DNA of 53,315 bases from a virus, in IMG/VR virus record IMGVR_UViG_3300032087_005336, positions 1 through 53,315 of that record. One strand, given 5' to 3'. Under the pieces are notes generated by a model. That model saw only the letters and a list, made by a program, of their open reading frames with translations. It did not search any database and was not told the DNA's origin. Positions within the stretch are counted from its first letter, which is position 1. Each line of letters opens with the position of its first letter. Positions 48,365 through 53,315 of the stretch are shown in pieces. The position numbers and the translations under genes are program-made.

Positions 48365-48400
48365 GAGGTGTGTTCCTCTCGACTTCTATAGAATACACGA
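48365..48400 (-). promoter_or_regulatory. Repeated promoter/leader cassette, copy B
   Basis: On the minus strand TCGTGTATTCTATAGAAGTC then GAGAGGAACACACCTC directly before the ATG. Differs from copies C and D mainly at GAGAGG versus AAAGG in the ribosome site. Confidence 0.76.
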
Positions 48401-48407
48401 TCCTGGG

Positions 48408-48429
48408 TGCTGTGCCCATATGCTGTGCC
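48408..48429 (-). promoter_or_regulatory. Perfect GGCACAGCA direct repeat upstream of cassette B
   Basis: Two identical 9-mers on the minus strand at 48421-48429 and 48408-48416, 13 bases apart, just upstream of the cassette. The same motif, less perfect, lies upstream of cassette A. Confidence 0.55.
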
Positions 48430-48482
48430 ACCTTGCCAACTGGTCCCTGGGTTTCAAATAATCCATAATTTCATGCGACAAA

Positions 48483-48511
48483 GGGAGCACTAGGTCATCC
48501 CTAGCACTCCC
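48483..48511 (-). terminator. Stem-loop terminator after the 68-residue gene
   Basis: A 12-bp stem (GGGAGTGCTAGG with CCTAGTGCTCCC, two wobble pairs) and a 5-base loop, 19 bases after the stop at 48531. Followed on the minus strand by only TTTG, so it is moderate as a classical terminator. Confidence 0.65.
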
Positions 48512-48530
48512 AATGCACAAAAATTAGTTT

Positions 48531-48737
48531 TTAACTATGATTGTGCATAAATTCGTCAAGTGTGTAACTTTCATTATCAGTGTCAGTTTCTTTAACTAAC
48601 TCTTCAATGGTAAGAGTATCTAACCACTCAAGATGTTCTTCCATTGTCATATCAACATCTGGGTCAAAATCATCATGACACAGATATTCATATTCATTCT
48701 GAAGTGCATCAATTAGTTGTGCTCTAGTGTACTTCAT
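48531..48737 (-). CDS. Small acidic protein, 68 residues
   Basis: It starts MKYTRAQLIDALQNEYEYLC, set by the ATGA overlap with the upstream gene rather than by the longer in-frame ATG. The rest (DDFDPDVDMTMEEHLEWLDTLTIEELVKETDTDNESYTLDEF) is strongly acidic. Last gene before the hairpin at 48483-48511. Unknown function. Confidence 0.76.
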   Translation of the reverse strand: MKYTRAQLIDALQNEYEYLCHDDFDPDVDMTMEEHLEWLDTLTIEELVKETDTDNESYTLDEFMHNHS

Positions 48738-48958
48738 ACTTTCGCATCCTGATAATACCAACCCAGTGCTTTGTAAGTTGTAATTAAATCTTGATGAATT
48801 GCATTGACTTCTGGATCAACATAATCCTCCACAATATCCCAATCATTAGTATTCACTTTCCCATCAAGATATAAAGGAGTTGAAAACAATGTACCCTCAG
48901 AATCGATGGAATACGCGTTACCTAGTTGTTCTGAGACGATGATGATTAGATCGGACAT
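48734..48958 (-). CDS. Small protein, 74 residues
   Basis: MSDLIIIVSEQLGNAYSIDS continues EGTLFSTPLYLDGKVNTNDWDIVEDYVDPEVNAIHQDLITTYKALGWYY. It opens with a hydrophobic strand and has a helical C-terminus; no membrane span is convincing. ATGA overlap downstream. Unknown function. Confidence 0.75.
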   Translation of the reverse strand: MSDLIIIVSEQLGNAYSIDSEGTLFSTPLYLDGKVNTNDWDIVEDYVDPEVNAIHQDLITTYKALGWYYQDAKV

Positions 48959-49002
48959 TAGTCGGAAAGAATAGAAGAACGTTTGTGAGTTGCTTTGGTC
49001 AT
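48958..49002 (-). CDS. Possible 14-residue mini-gene (MTKATHKRSSILSD)
   Basis: The short frame fills the 60-base gap between two genes and its stop overlaps the next ATG as TAATG, the coupling seen elsewhere. No clear ribosome site. It may be a translated leader that couples the next gene rather than a functional peptide. Confidence 0.3.
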   Translation of the reverse strand: MTKATHKRSSILSD

Positions 49003-49018
49003 TATTGTATGGTTGTTG

Positions 49019-49177
49019 TTAGTTAGTGGGAAAGTTTTTGCAGACTGCATCACACAAGATCCTCACAAGTTCTTCATCATAATTGACATCATACTCTGCA
49101 AAGTATTCGGTGATGATACAATCAATGTCCTCCATGAGTTGTTCACGTTGAGTCAACATTTCAAGTTTGTCAGTCAT
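49019..49177 (-). CDS. Small acidic helical protein, 52 residues
   Basis: MTDKLEMLTQREQLMEDIDC continues IITEYFAEYDVNYDEELVRILCDAVCKNFPTN, an all-helical acidic protein. Its start sits in a TGATG overlap with the preceding gene. Three cysteines are scattered and do not form a metal motif. Unknown function. Confidence 0.74.
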   Translation of the reverse strand: MTDKLEMLTQREQLMEDIDCIITEYFAEYDVNYDEELVRILCDAVCKNFPTN

Positions 49178-49458
49178 CAAACTGCCTCCTGTTGTTGTTG
49201 CATAAGTTGCTCTTCAGTTACTTCATCTACACATTCTTGAATGACTTGGTAGATGTAATCAATGTTGCCAACATCATCAAAGATACGTTCAAGAACCTCA
49301 GGATCTTCTACAACATTATCATAATCAATCTCACCATCTTCATCCTTCAAATGACAATCTTCCTTGGTGTAAATCCATGCGGCACAGTATGCAGTTTCCC
49401 CTTGTTCTTCGATGAGAGTGTTAACGCGATCTTTCAGTTGTTGGAGAGTGTAGTTCAT
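49177..49458 (-). CDS. Small acidic protein, 93 residues
   Basis: MNYTLQQLKDRVNTLIEEQG continues ETAYCAAWIYTKEDCHLKDEDGEIDYDNVVEDPEVLERIFDDV. The N-terminal helix, a short sheet and the highly acidic C-terminal half (ending EEQLMQQQQEAV) fit a small folded early protein. Unknown function. Second gene after cassette C. Confidence 0.76.
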   Translation of the reverse strand: MNYTLQQLKDRVNTLIEEQGETAYCAAWIYTKEDCHLKDEDGEIDYDNVVEDPEVLERIFDDVGNIDYIYQVIQECVDEVTEEQLMQQQQEAV

Positions 49459-49498
49459 GATCAGTTTGAGTGCTTGAAGATGGAAAAAGAAGTTTTTG

Positions 49499-49696
49499 TT
49501 AGATTGTCTGCCATTCTTGTGCCTCCTTGATGTCAGAATCCCAATACTTTCTCATGATGCTGTTAATAACTGGATACCAGGGTTCGTTAGCACTAGGATA
49601 CCCACATTCTTGTGCTTGACGAAGAAACTTTAGGATGCAAGTCTCTTCATCTTGAGTGAAATTAACTCGATTGAGAGTGTAACCAGTGTCAGTCAT
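49499..49696 (-). CDS. Small protein behind leader cassette C, 65 residues
   Basis: MTDTGYTLNRVNFTQDEETC continues ILKFLRQAQECGYPSANEPWYPVINSIMRKYWDSDIKEAQEW. Soluble, mixed helix. The ATG is preceded by the repeated cassette (49697-49730). Unknown function. Confidence 0.76.
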   Translation of the reverse strand: MTDTGYTLNRVNFTQDEETCILKFLRQAQECGYPSANEPWYPVINSIMRKYWDSDIKEAQEWQTI

Positions 49697-49730
49697 GAGT
49701 TGTGTTCCTTTGACTCTTATAGAATACAGG
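49697..49730 (-). promoter_or_regulatory. Repeated promoter/leader cassette, copy C
   Basis: On the minus strand CCTGTATTCTATAAGAGTC then AAAGGAACACAACTC directly before the ATG. The upstream GGCACA-type repeat of copies A and B is absent here. Confidence 0.75.
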
Positions 49731-49753
49731 AGAATGGGGTCGTTTCAACCGAT

Positions 49754-49780
49754 GGTGGACACTTCTCTCAACTGTCCACC
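49754..49780 (-). terminator. Stem-loop over the stop codon of the 66-residue gene
   Basis: An 8-bp stem (GGTGGACA with TGTCCACC), with the TGA of the gene (49768-49770) in its loop. No U-tract. It lies just upstream of cassette C, like hairpins before cassettes B and D. Confidence 0.5.
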
Positions 49781-49968
49781 TCCTCTCGCATTTGTTTAAC
49801 AATAGCAGACAAACTATCTGCTACATCAGACATCGCAGACCGCGAATATCCTGTTGCATAAGCATAACCTTGATCAGTACGATCTGGTGCTTCATGGCAA
49901 ACATTGACCGCATTATTCAGTCGGTCAATTAACATCACCAGTTGATCATCAATAGGAAAAATGTTCAT
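49768..49968 (-). CDS. Small protein, 66 residues
   Basis: MNIFPIDDQLVMLIDRLNNA continues VNVCHEAPDRTDQGYAYATGYSRSAMSDVADSLSAIVKQM: two helices joined by a polar, tyrosine-rich linker. Its ATG overlaps the upstream stop as TGATG. Unknown function. Confidence 0.74.
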   Translation of the reverse strand: MNIFPIDDQLVMLIDRLNNAVNVCHEAPDRTDQGYAYATGYSRSAMSDVADSLSAIVKQMREEVDS

Positions 49969-50156
49969 CAGTCGAGGAGAGAAATGTCGTAGGAAGTAAA
50001 GTTAGGGTATTGTTTTTCTACCCATTTTGATAACTTTGTGTTCTGTGATTTAACTCCTTTGTGTGTTTTTGGTTTGGTGGGCATCACTTTGAGGAATGAC
50101 AATGATCCCTCGTCCGTTGTTACTTGGATCTGATAAGTTGCAGTGGTTGTTTTCAT
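49968..50156 (-). CDS. Small basic protein, 62 residues
   Basis: MKTTTATYQIQVTTDEGSLS continues FLKVMPTKPKTHKGVKSQNTKLSKWVEKQYPNFTSYDISLLD: strands at the start, then a basic middle. ATGA overlap with the upstream membrane protein and TGATG with the next gene. A second frame through the same place (50050-50247) is poorer. Unknown function. Confidence 0.72.
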   Translation of the reverse strand: MKTTTATYQIQVTTDEGSLSFLKVMPTKPKTHKGVKSQNTKLSKWVEKQYPNFTSYDISLLD

Positions 50157-50266
50157 CGAGGTTGAACAACTTCGGCAGCATTGTAGAGACCATCAGCAAT
50201 AAATTGACGTGCTGTGGTGTTAGTCCAAAGAAGAACACCAACTCCACAAATTAACAAGAACTTCAT
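50153..50266 (-). CDS. Very small membrane protein, 37 residues
   Basis: MKFLLICGVGVLLWTNTTAR then QFIADGLYNAAEVVQPR. Residues 2-15 form one short hydrophobic segment that could be a membrane anchor or a signal. I recall near-identical peptides in T4-like cyanophages. ATGA overlap with the next gene. Confidence 0.76.
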   Translation of the reverse strand: MKFLLICGVGVLLWTNTTARQFIADGLYNAAEVVQPR

Positions 50267-50319
50267 GTGAATTTGCCTCAATTCAGAATAAGAACGTTGT
50301 TTGGAAAATGTTTTGATCA

Positions 50320-50490
50320 TCAGAGATCACCATACTCCATGAAAGTGTGACCCAACCAATCCTCAACATAAGCATAGGAATCAGATTCACAGTGCATAGA
50401 ATAGCACACATCTGCTGCTCTCTCGGCACCATAAACGATTTCACGTTCACCGAGAGCAGGGCAGGCAACGAGGTAGGTTCCAGTGGTCAT
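50320..50490 (-). CDS. Small protein behind leader cassette D, 56 residues
   Basis: The start MTTGTYLVACPALGEREIVY is fixed by the repeated cassette; an upstream in-frame ATG would lie inside it. The rest (GAERAADVCYSMHCESDSYAYVEDWLGHTFMEYGDL) is soluble and acidic. Unknown function. Confidence 0.76.
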   Translation of the reverse strand: MTTGTYLVACPALGEREIVYGAERAADVCYSMHCESDSYAYVEDWLGHTFMEYGDL

Positions 50491-50524
50491 GAGTGGTGTT
50501 CCTTTGACTCTTCTAAGATACACG
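50491..50524 (-). promoter_or_regulatory. Repeated promoter/leader cassette, copy D
   Basis: On the minus strand CGTGTATCTTAGAAGAGTC then AAAGGAACACCACTC directly before the ATG. It departs from the others in the -10 area (TATCTTAGAAG versus TATTCTATAAG). Confidence 0.7.
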
Positions 50525-50528
50525 ATCT

Positions 50529-50559
50529 AGAGTGCCGTGCATATTTCGTGTGACACTCT
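50529..50559 (-). terminator. Stem-loop directly after the membrane protein stop
   Basis: AGAGTG pairs with CACTCT across a 19-base loop with some inner pairing. It begins 1 base after the stop at 50561 and runs up to cassette D. No U-tract. Confidence 0.45.
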
Positions 50560-50560
50560 G

Positions 50561-50878
50561 TCATCTGTCCCGCCAGTGTTGAGTTTTGTCTAAAATCCAT
50601 CCTAGAGCACCAATTGCAAGGAGAGGTACAACAATCCACCAGTATTCTACTGCTAACCATATCATAAACAGAACGGCACAAAGTATTAACAATCCATTAG
50701 TATCTCCCATGGTAGATGAACCCCATCCATCCACTTCATGTAAATCTTGGACTTCACCTTCACTTACACAATATATGTCACAAATTTTTACTCTTGCAGT
50801 GTTCCAAGTTGGTGCTTGAACTTCTACTTCATAGATTCCAACATTATGCTCTTTGATTGTTGCTTTCCAAGTTGACAT
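50561..50878 (-). CDS. Small membrane protein with soluble N-terminal domain, 105 residues
   Basis: It starts MSTWKATIKEHNVGIYEVEV; GGAGG 9 bases before this ATG fixes the start. Residues 1-55 form a small strand-helix-strand domain (VEVQAPTWNTARVKICDIYCVSEGEVQDLHEV). Residues about 62-95 hold two closely spaced hydrophobic segments (GLLILCAVLFMIWLAVEYWW, IVVPLLAIGALGWIL), so it is probably a hairpin membrane protein with the N-terminus in the cytoplasm. I recall the type from cyanophages; function unknown. Confidence 0.8.
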   Translation of the reverse strand: MSTWKATIKEHNVGIYEVEVQAPTWNTARVKICDIYCVSEGEVQDLHEVDGWGSSTMGDTNGLLILCAVLFMIWLAVEYWWIVVPLLAIGALGWILDKTQHWRDR

Positions 50879-50915
50879 CAATCAGTCCTCCCAATGTTCG
50901 GAATTGTAGCACAGT

Positions 50916-51482
50916 TCAGGTGGCAAGTCTATACCCATAAGCAGTTTTTTGTTTCCCATTTAACATCATTGTGAAGTTTCCTCGGTTGATGTTCCTCTCT
51001 CTACAGAACTGTGATATATTCGTGCCTTCAATAATTTCTCCAGTTTCTATATCAATCACCTTAAAAGTTTTAGAGCAGGATATTGCTGATGCGGCAGAAC
51101 CTTTTAATCTGTGATCTTTCATCACATCTTCAGTTAATGAGTGAAACCCAAGTTTTCTTTTAACACATTCTTTGCCCCAAGATTTCAATATATTTCTTGT
51201 ATCTTCACTTGCAATTCTACCACTTACTCCATCACCACCATCAGTTCTGTTTCTTAAAATGCCCGTGTTATTGTCCTTTCTTCCATATAGGGCAATCATA
51301 TACATTTCGTGCTTCTTTGCATCATCATCCGAAAGATTTGTCTTTAGATATATTATTCTTGTTCTATCTTTTGGGGGTTTTACATCCCATCTGCCCCTAT
51401 TTGTAACTCGTTTTCCTTTACCCTTACCAATGTAGTAGGGCGTTCCATCTTCACGCAAATATGCGTAAGTGTAGTATTCCAT
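50916..51482 (-). CDS. GIY-YIG homing endonuclease
   Basis: A 188-residue protein. The N-terminal nuclease domain begins YYTYAYLREDGTPYYIGKGK: YTY and YYIG form the GIY-YIG signature, followed by R31 or R42 and E59 as likely catalytic arginine and glutamate. The glycine-rich loop RTDGGDGVSGR precedes a linker, and the C-terminus (NISQFCRERNINRGNFTMMLNGKQKTAYGYRL) is a NUMOD/IENR1-like helix-turn-helix DNA-binding module typical of free-standing homing endonucleases. The gene sits alone between two early units, has its own late promoter 22 bases upstream, and follows a terminator, so it looks like a mobile insert. Confidence 0.88.
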   Translation of the reverse strand: MEYYTYAYLREDGTPYYIGKGKGKRVTNRGRWDVKPPKDRTRIIYLKTNLSDDDAKKHEMYMIALYGRKDNNTGILRNRTDGGDGVSGRIASEDTRNILKSWGKECVKRKLGFHSLTEDVMKDHRLKGSAASAISCSKTFKVIDIETGEIIEGTNISQFCRERNINRGNFTMMLNGKQKTAYGYRLAT

Positions 51483-51504
51483 CTGCTTTAATCGTGGTTA
51501 TTAG

Positions 51505-51512
51505 TATTTATT
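51505..51512 (-). promoter_or_regulatory. T4-type late promoter (AATAAATA) of the GIY-YIG gene
   Basis: Exact consensus on the minus strand, 22 bases before the ATG at 51482, directly behind the terminator U-tract. It is the only well-placed exact late promoter in the early region. Confidence 0.75.
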
Positions 51513-51536
51513 AAAAAAGGGATCTTACGACCCCTT
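51513..51536 (-). terminator. Rho-independent terminator of the deaminase unit
   Basis: On the minus strand AAGGG and CCCTT pair around a 10-base loop and run into TTTTTT. It ends the operon that starts at 53236. Confidence 0.8.
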
Positions 51537-51571
51537 CGTTTGCTTAAACAACCACGATTAAGCATCAGTAT

Positions 51572-51955
51572 TTAGTCCCAACGTTCATAACTCCATTTGT
51601 TATTTGTCACGGAGTAATATACATCTTTAATGCCACAATCTCTCAGGTATGCTTCACATACTGGACACGGGCGAGCAATCCTTAATTCATCCTGATTGTG
51701 TCCACCCAAACGTGCAACAATGATCTTATCACCTTCCTCCCTTGCTTTCACTAATGCAGACAATTCTGCATGAAGAAAGATCTTTTGTGGTCGTCCTACT
51801 TTTTGTGCCCAATGTGCTTGAAGTGGATGAGATTTCTTCTCATTGTTAGTAGCACAGACAATTACTCGATTCTTTTTGAGTAGAATAGCACCAACTTTCT
51901 TCTTGGAAGGTGATGATGCTGCGATCTCAGTTGCAAGTTTGAAGAGGTTTTCCAT
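51572..51955 (-). CDS. Cytidine/deoxycytidylate deaminase family protein
   Basis: A 127-residue zinc enzyme-like protein starting MENLFKLATEIAASSPSKKK; this start is set by the TGATG overlap with the preceding gene. The zinc site is complete: H62-A63-E64 (FLHAELSALVKA), with E64 as proton shuttle, and P96-C97-P98-V99-C100 (ARPCPVCEAYLRDCGIKDVYYS). The length and order of motifs fit the CMP/dCMP deaminase fold, but T4 dCMP deaminase is longer, so the substrate (dCMP, cytidine or other) stays open. Deamination of dCMP would feed thymidylate supply. Last gene of its operon. Confidence 0.85.
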   Translation of the reverse strand: MENLFKLATEIAASSPSKKKVGAILLKKNRVIVCATNNEKKSHPLQAHWAQKVGRPQKIFLHAELSALVKAREEGDKIIVARLGGHNQDELRIARPCPVCEAYLRDCGIKDVYYSVTNNKWSYERWD

Positions 51956-52362
51956 CAACATTCATCCGATTTGATACACGACGATTGTGCATAGGGATCT
52001 TCATCATTACACCAGAAATCTTCCCAATCAGAATTACTTGCTACCCCAACATTCTTCTCTTCGTAGTCATTTACGATTTTTCGATACATTTGCTGGGTCC
52101 AACCATCGTTGTAGGGTGAGTTCGCGTGAATCAATGCCTCATGGTATTCTTCTTCACTAATCAGGGAACGTGGAGGCAAACCATTCAACAAATCAAGAAG
52201 ATTCTGACACTTGTTTGAATACTTCTGGAAATATGCAAGAGAACTTTCTACTTCATTCTTGATGTCACGATACAACTCATCGGGTGTAGTATCTTCATCA
52301 CCAATGTAATCAAAGATTGCATCATTCAGACGTTCACGTCGTTGCTCTGAATACTCTTTCAT
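51955..52362 (-). CDS. Conserved-looking acidic protein of unknown function, 135 residues
   Basis: It starts MKEYSEQRRERLNDAIFDYI, set by the ATGA overlap with the membrane protein gene; a longer in-frame start lies inside that gene and adds an unlikely cysteine-rich tail. The middle (ELYRDIKNEVESSLAYFQKYSNKCQNLLDLLNGL) is helical, followed by an acidic C-terminus with tryptophans (DWEDFWCNDEDP). I recall similar proteins in T4-like cyanophages. Unknown function. Confidence 0.78.
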   Translation of the reverse strand: MKEYSEQRRERLNDAIFDYIGDEDTTPDELYRDIKNEVESSLAYFQKYSNKCQNLLDLLNGLPPRSLISEEEYHEALIHANSPYNDGWTQQMYRKIVNDYEEKNVGVASNSDWEDFWCNDEDPYAQSSCIKSDEC

Positions 52363-52613
52363 TGAAAAACTCCGAATAGTTTGGTTGAAGAAATTGCAAG
52401 TAGAAATGTTAGCATAATGACAACATCCCAAGATTTAGTTCTGATGAAGAATGGAATAGAGATTGCATCAGCAATAAAGTGCATTACAACCCCTATTGTA
52501 ACATTAACATGAAGAACAACAAAATAGGCAAGGATAACCAGGATTGACCCGATTATCCTGCCCACAGTATCAACAGGCAAGGGCACCTTCAGGAATAGTT
52601 TCTTGCTTTCCAT
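52359..52613 (-). CDS. Small multi-spanning membrane protein, 84 residues
   Basis: It starts MESKKLFLKVPLPVDTVGRI, within the 3' part of the preceding gene (44-base overlap); a start nine bases upstream (52622) is also possible. Two to three hydrophobic segments follow (GSILVILAYFVVLHVNV, TIGVVMHFIADAISIPFFI, WDVVIMLTFLLAISS), with positive charges between them. No enzyme motif. I recall this small membrane protein from cyanophages; function unknown. Confidence 0.78.
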   Translation of the reverse strand: MESKKLFLKVPLPVDTVGRIIGSILVILAYFVVLHVNVTIGVVMHFIADAISIPFFIRTKSWDVVIMLTFLLAISSTKLFGVFQ

Positions 52614-53004
52614 AGTTGTCATCCCAACTGCGAGTATTGTAGCAGATCCAACTGCCATTGCGGAAAATGTATCCGTATTCTTCACCATCTTCGATGAATT
52701 GCTTCAGGTTTTTATCAACCCGAGGAGGGCAATCCTCACCACGTCCGCTGTAGTATTGTGGACCGTATTCTTCAGATTCTTTATTCTCCATCACATATGG
52801 AGCAAGTTGCTTACCAGTCCAACGATCTTTTGTCCAGATAGATGAACAATCACCACCATCAATCAGTTCAGAAACTTTCTCTTTTGTTGTGTAATGTGTG
52901 TTCAGGATGCGACCAGTCCACTCAGGATAACCATCCCAGTGCTGGTAAATGCTGAGAATAGATTTGTCAGCAAGTTCAATACCAATGCGAGAACGAGTGC
53001 CCAT
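52570..53004 (-). CDS. Conserved phage protein of the MGTRSRIGI type, 144 residues
   Basis: The start MGTRSRIGIELADKSILSIYQHWDGYPEWTGRIL is the signature of a widespread small phage and bacterial protein family without assigned function. The pattern (strand, HWDGYP turn, helix, GGDCSSIW) is intact, and the C-terminal part (YIFRNGSWICYNTRSWDDNY) is also conserved-looking. The position in an early operon suggests an accessory role. No ribosome site is clear. Confidence 0.82.
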   Translation of the reverse strand: MGTRSRIGIELADKSILSIYQHWDGYPEWTGRILNTHYTTKEKVSELIDGGDCSSIWTKDRWTGKQLAPYVMENKESEEYGPQYYSGRGEDCPPRVDKNLKQFIEDGEEYGYIFRNGSWICYNTRSWDDNYGKQETIPEGALAC

Positions 53005-53044
53005 AATGAAGAAGAATTAGGTGAAAAGATGAACGAGGTTGTTG

Positions 53045-53236
53045 TCAGTCCCAGTCAAAAGTTGGGATCTTTGCAAGTGCTTCCTGTGCCCATTTTTCAG
53101 AATGAACACCAGCAATCCACGAAGTTTCAATCTGAGTTGGTTGATCACCACAACCAAATTGTGGACCGAGATCAGTCTTACGACCGACCCACATACGTTG
53201 ACCAGTAGTGAGGCAGGATGCTTGGGAAAAGATCAT
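53045..53236 (-). CDS. Small protein behind leader cassette E, 63 residues
   Basis: MIFSQASCLTTGQRMWVGRK continues TDLGPQFGCGDQPTQIETSWIAGVHSEKWAQEALAKIPTFDWD. The cassette fixes the start; an upstream in-frame ATG lies inside it. It has a tryptophan-rich sheet and a C-terminal helix. First gene of the operon that ends with the deaminase. Unknown function. Confidence 0.76.
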   Translation of the reverse strand: MIFSQASCLTTGQRMWVGRKTDLGPQFGCGDQPTQIETSWIAGVHSEKWAQEALAKIPTFDWD

Positions 53237-53270
53237 TGGTGTGTCCCTTTGACTTCTATAGAATACATCA
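53237..53270 (-). promoter_or_regulatory. Repeated promoter/leader cassette, copy E
   Basis: On the minus strand TGATGTATTCTATAGAAGTC then AAAGGGACACACCA directly before the ATG. Upstream lies a small stem-loop (GGCAC with GTGCC, 53277-53300). Confidence 0.75.
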
Positions 53271-53315
53271 CTGAGAGGCACCTACAAGGGTCTGTGTGCC
53301 ACTTGTTTCACCGTC

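Larger units (their letters stand above)
51484..51564. repeat. Imperfect inverted repeat around the terminator/late promoter
   Basis: The arms are at 51484-51499 (TGCTTTAATCGTGGTT) and 51550-51564 (AACCACGATTAAGCA). They match over 15 positions with one extra T. Between them lie the late promoter of the GIY-YIG gene and the terminator of the deaminase unit. Confidence 0.75.

Noticed and set aside
51955-52431. A longer start for the 135-residue gene (158 residues)
   Set aside because: The added MGCCHYANIS part lies in the membrane protein gene; the ATGA overlap at 52362 gives a better start.

Overview
The window looks like part of the genome of a T4-like cyanophage (a contractile-tailed phage of marine Synechococcus or Prochlorococcus). 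The evidence is a T4-type baseplate and neck gene set (gp25, gp6, gp7, gp8, a gp10-like protein, gp13, gp14, gp15, gp16), cyanophage-style accessory genes (a flavin-dependent halogenase-like gene, a GT-A glycosyltransferase, a 2OG-Fe(II) oxygenase, many very small proteins), AT-rich DNA and T4-type late promoters (NATAAATA). Every protein gene I support lies on the minus strand, so transcription runs from high to low coordinates. I see no tRNA, integrase, transposon or CRISPR array, and no photosynthesis gene in this piece.

Right part, 53.3 to 43.2 kb: early-type accessory region. About 38 small genes are packed end to end, mostly with ATGA or TGATG stop/start overlaps. They fall into transcription blocks, five of which begin with the same roughly 35-base promoter/leader cassette placed just before the ATG. 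Hairpins close several of the blocks. Recognisable products are a cytidine/dCMP deaminase-family protein, a GIY-YIG homing endonuclease with its own late promoter, a 2OG-Fe(II) oxygenase and several one- to three-helix membrane proteins. The only long gene-free stretch (44720-45074) holds divergent strong sigma70-like promoters, one pointing right against the whole genome, plus two DnaA-box-like 9-mers and an AT-rich tract. It is the best candidate here for a non-coding RNA or a replication-origin-like locus.

Middle, 43.1 to 40.1 kb: a glycosyltransferase, a 51-residue protein and a halogenase-like flavoprotein form an overlapping operon behind a sigma70 promoter. A 49-residue basic protein and a conserved 224-residue protein follow, and a clear rho-independent terminator closes this block.

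Left part, 40.1 kb to the left edge: late virion module. From a late promoter come gp25, gp6, a 4087-residue gp7 carrying a YHYH-type domain, a repeat fibre protein, gp8, a 2590-residue gp10-like protein, two small proteins, then neck proteins gp13, gp14, gp15 and the small terminase gp16. After gp16, where T4 has the large terminase, come a 1481-residue beta-helix/fibre protein, a small structural protein, a fibre with a self-cleaving S74 chaperone, a cysteine-rich mosaic protein, an endonuclease VII-type homing gene, a paralogue of one domain of the mosaic protein, and a structural protein cut by the window edge. Repeated beta modules recur across gp14, gp8, gp7, the gp10-like protein and the 1481-residue protein, which suggests that the adsorption apparatus grew by domain duplication and sharing.
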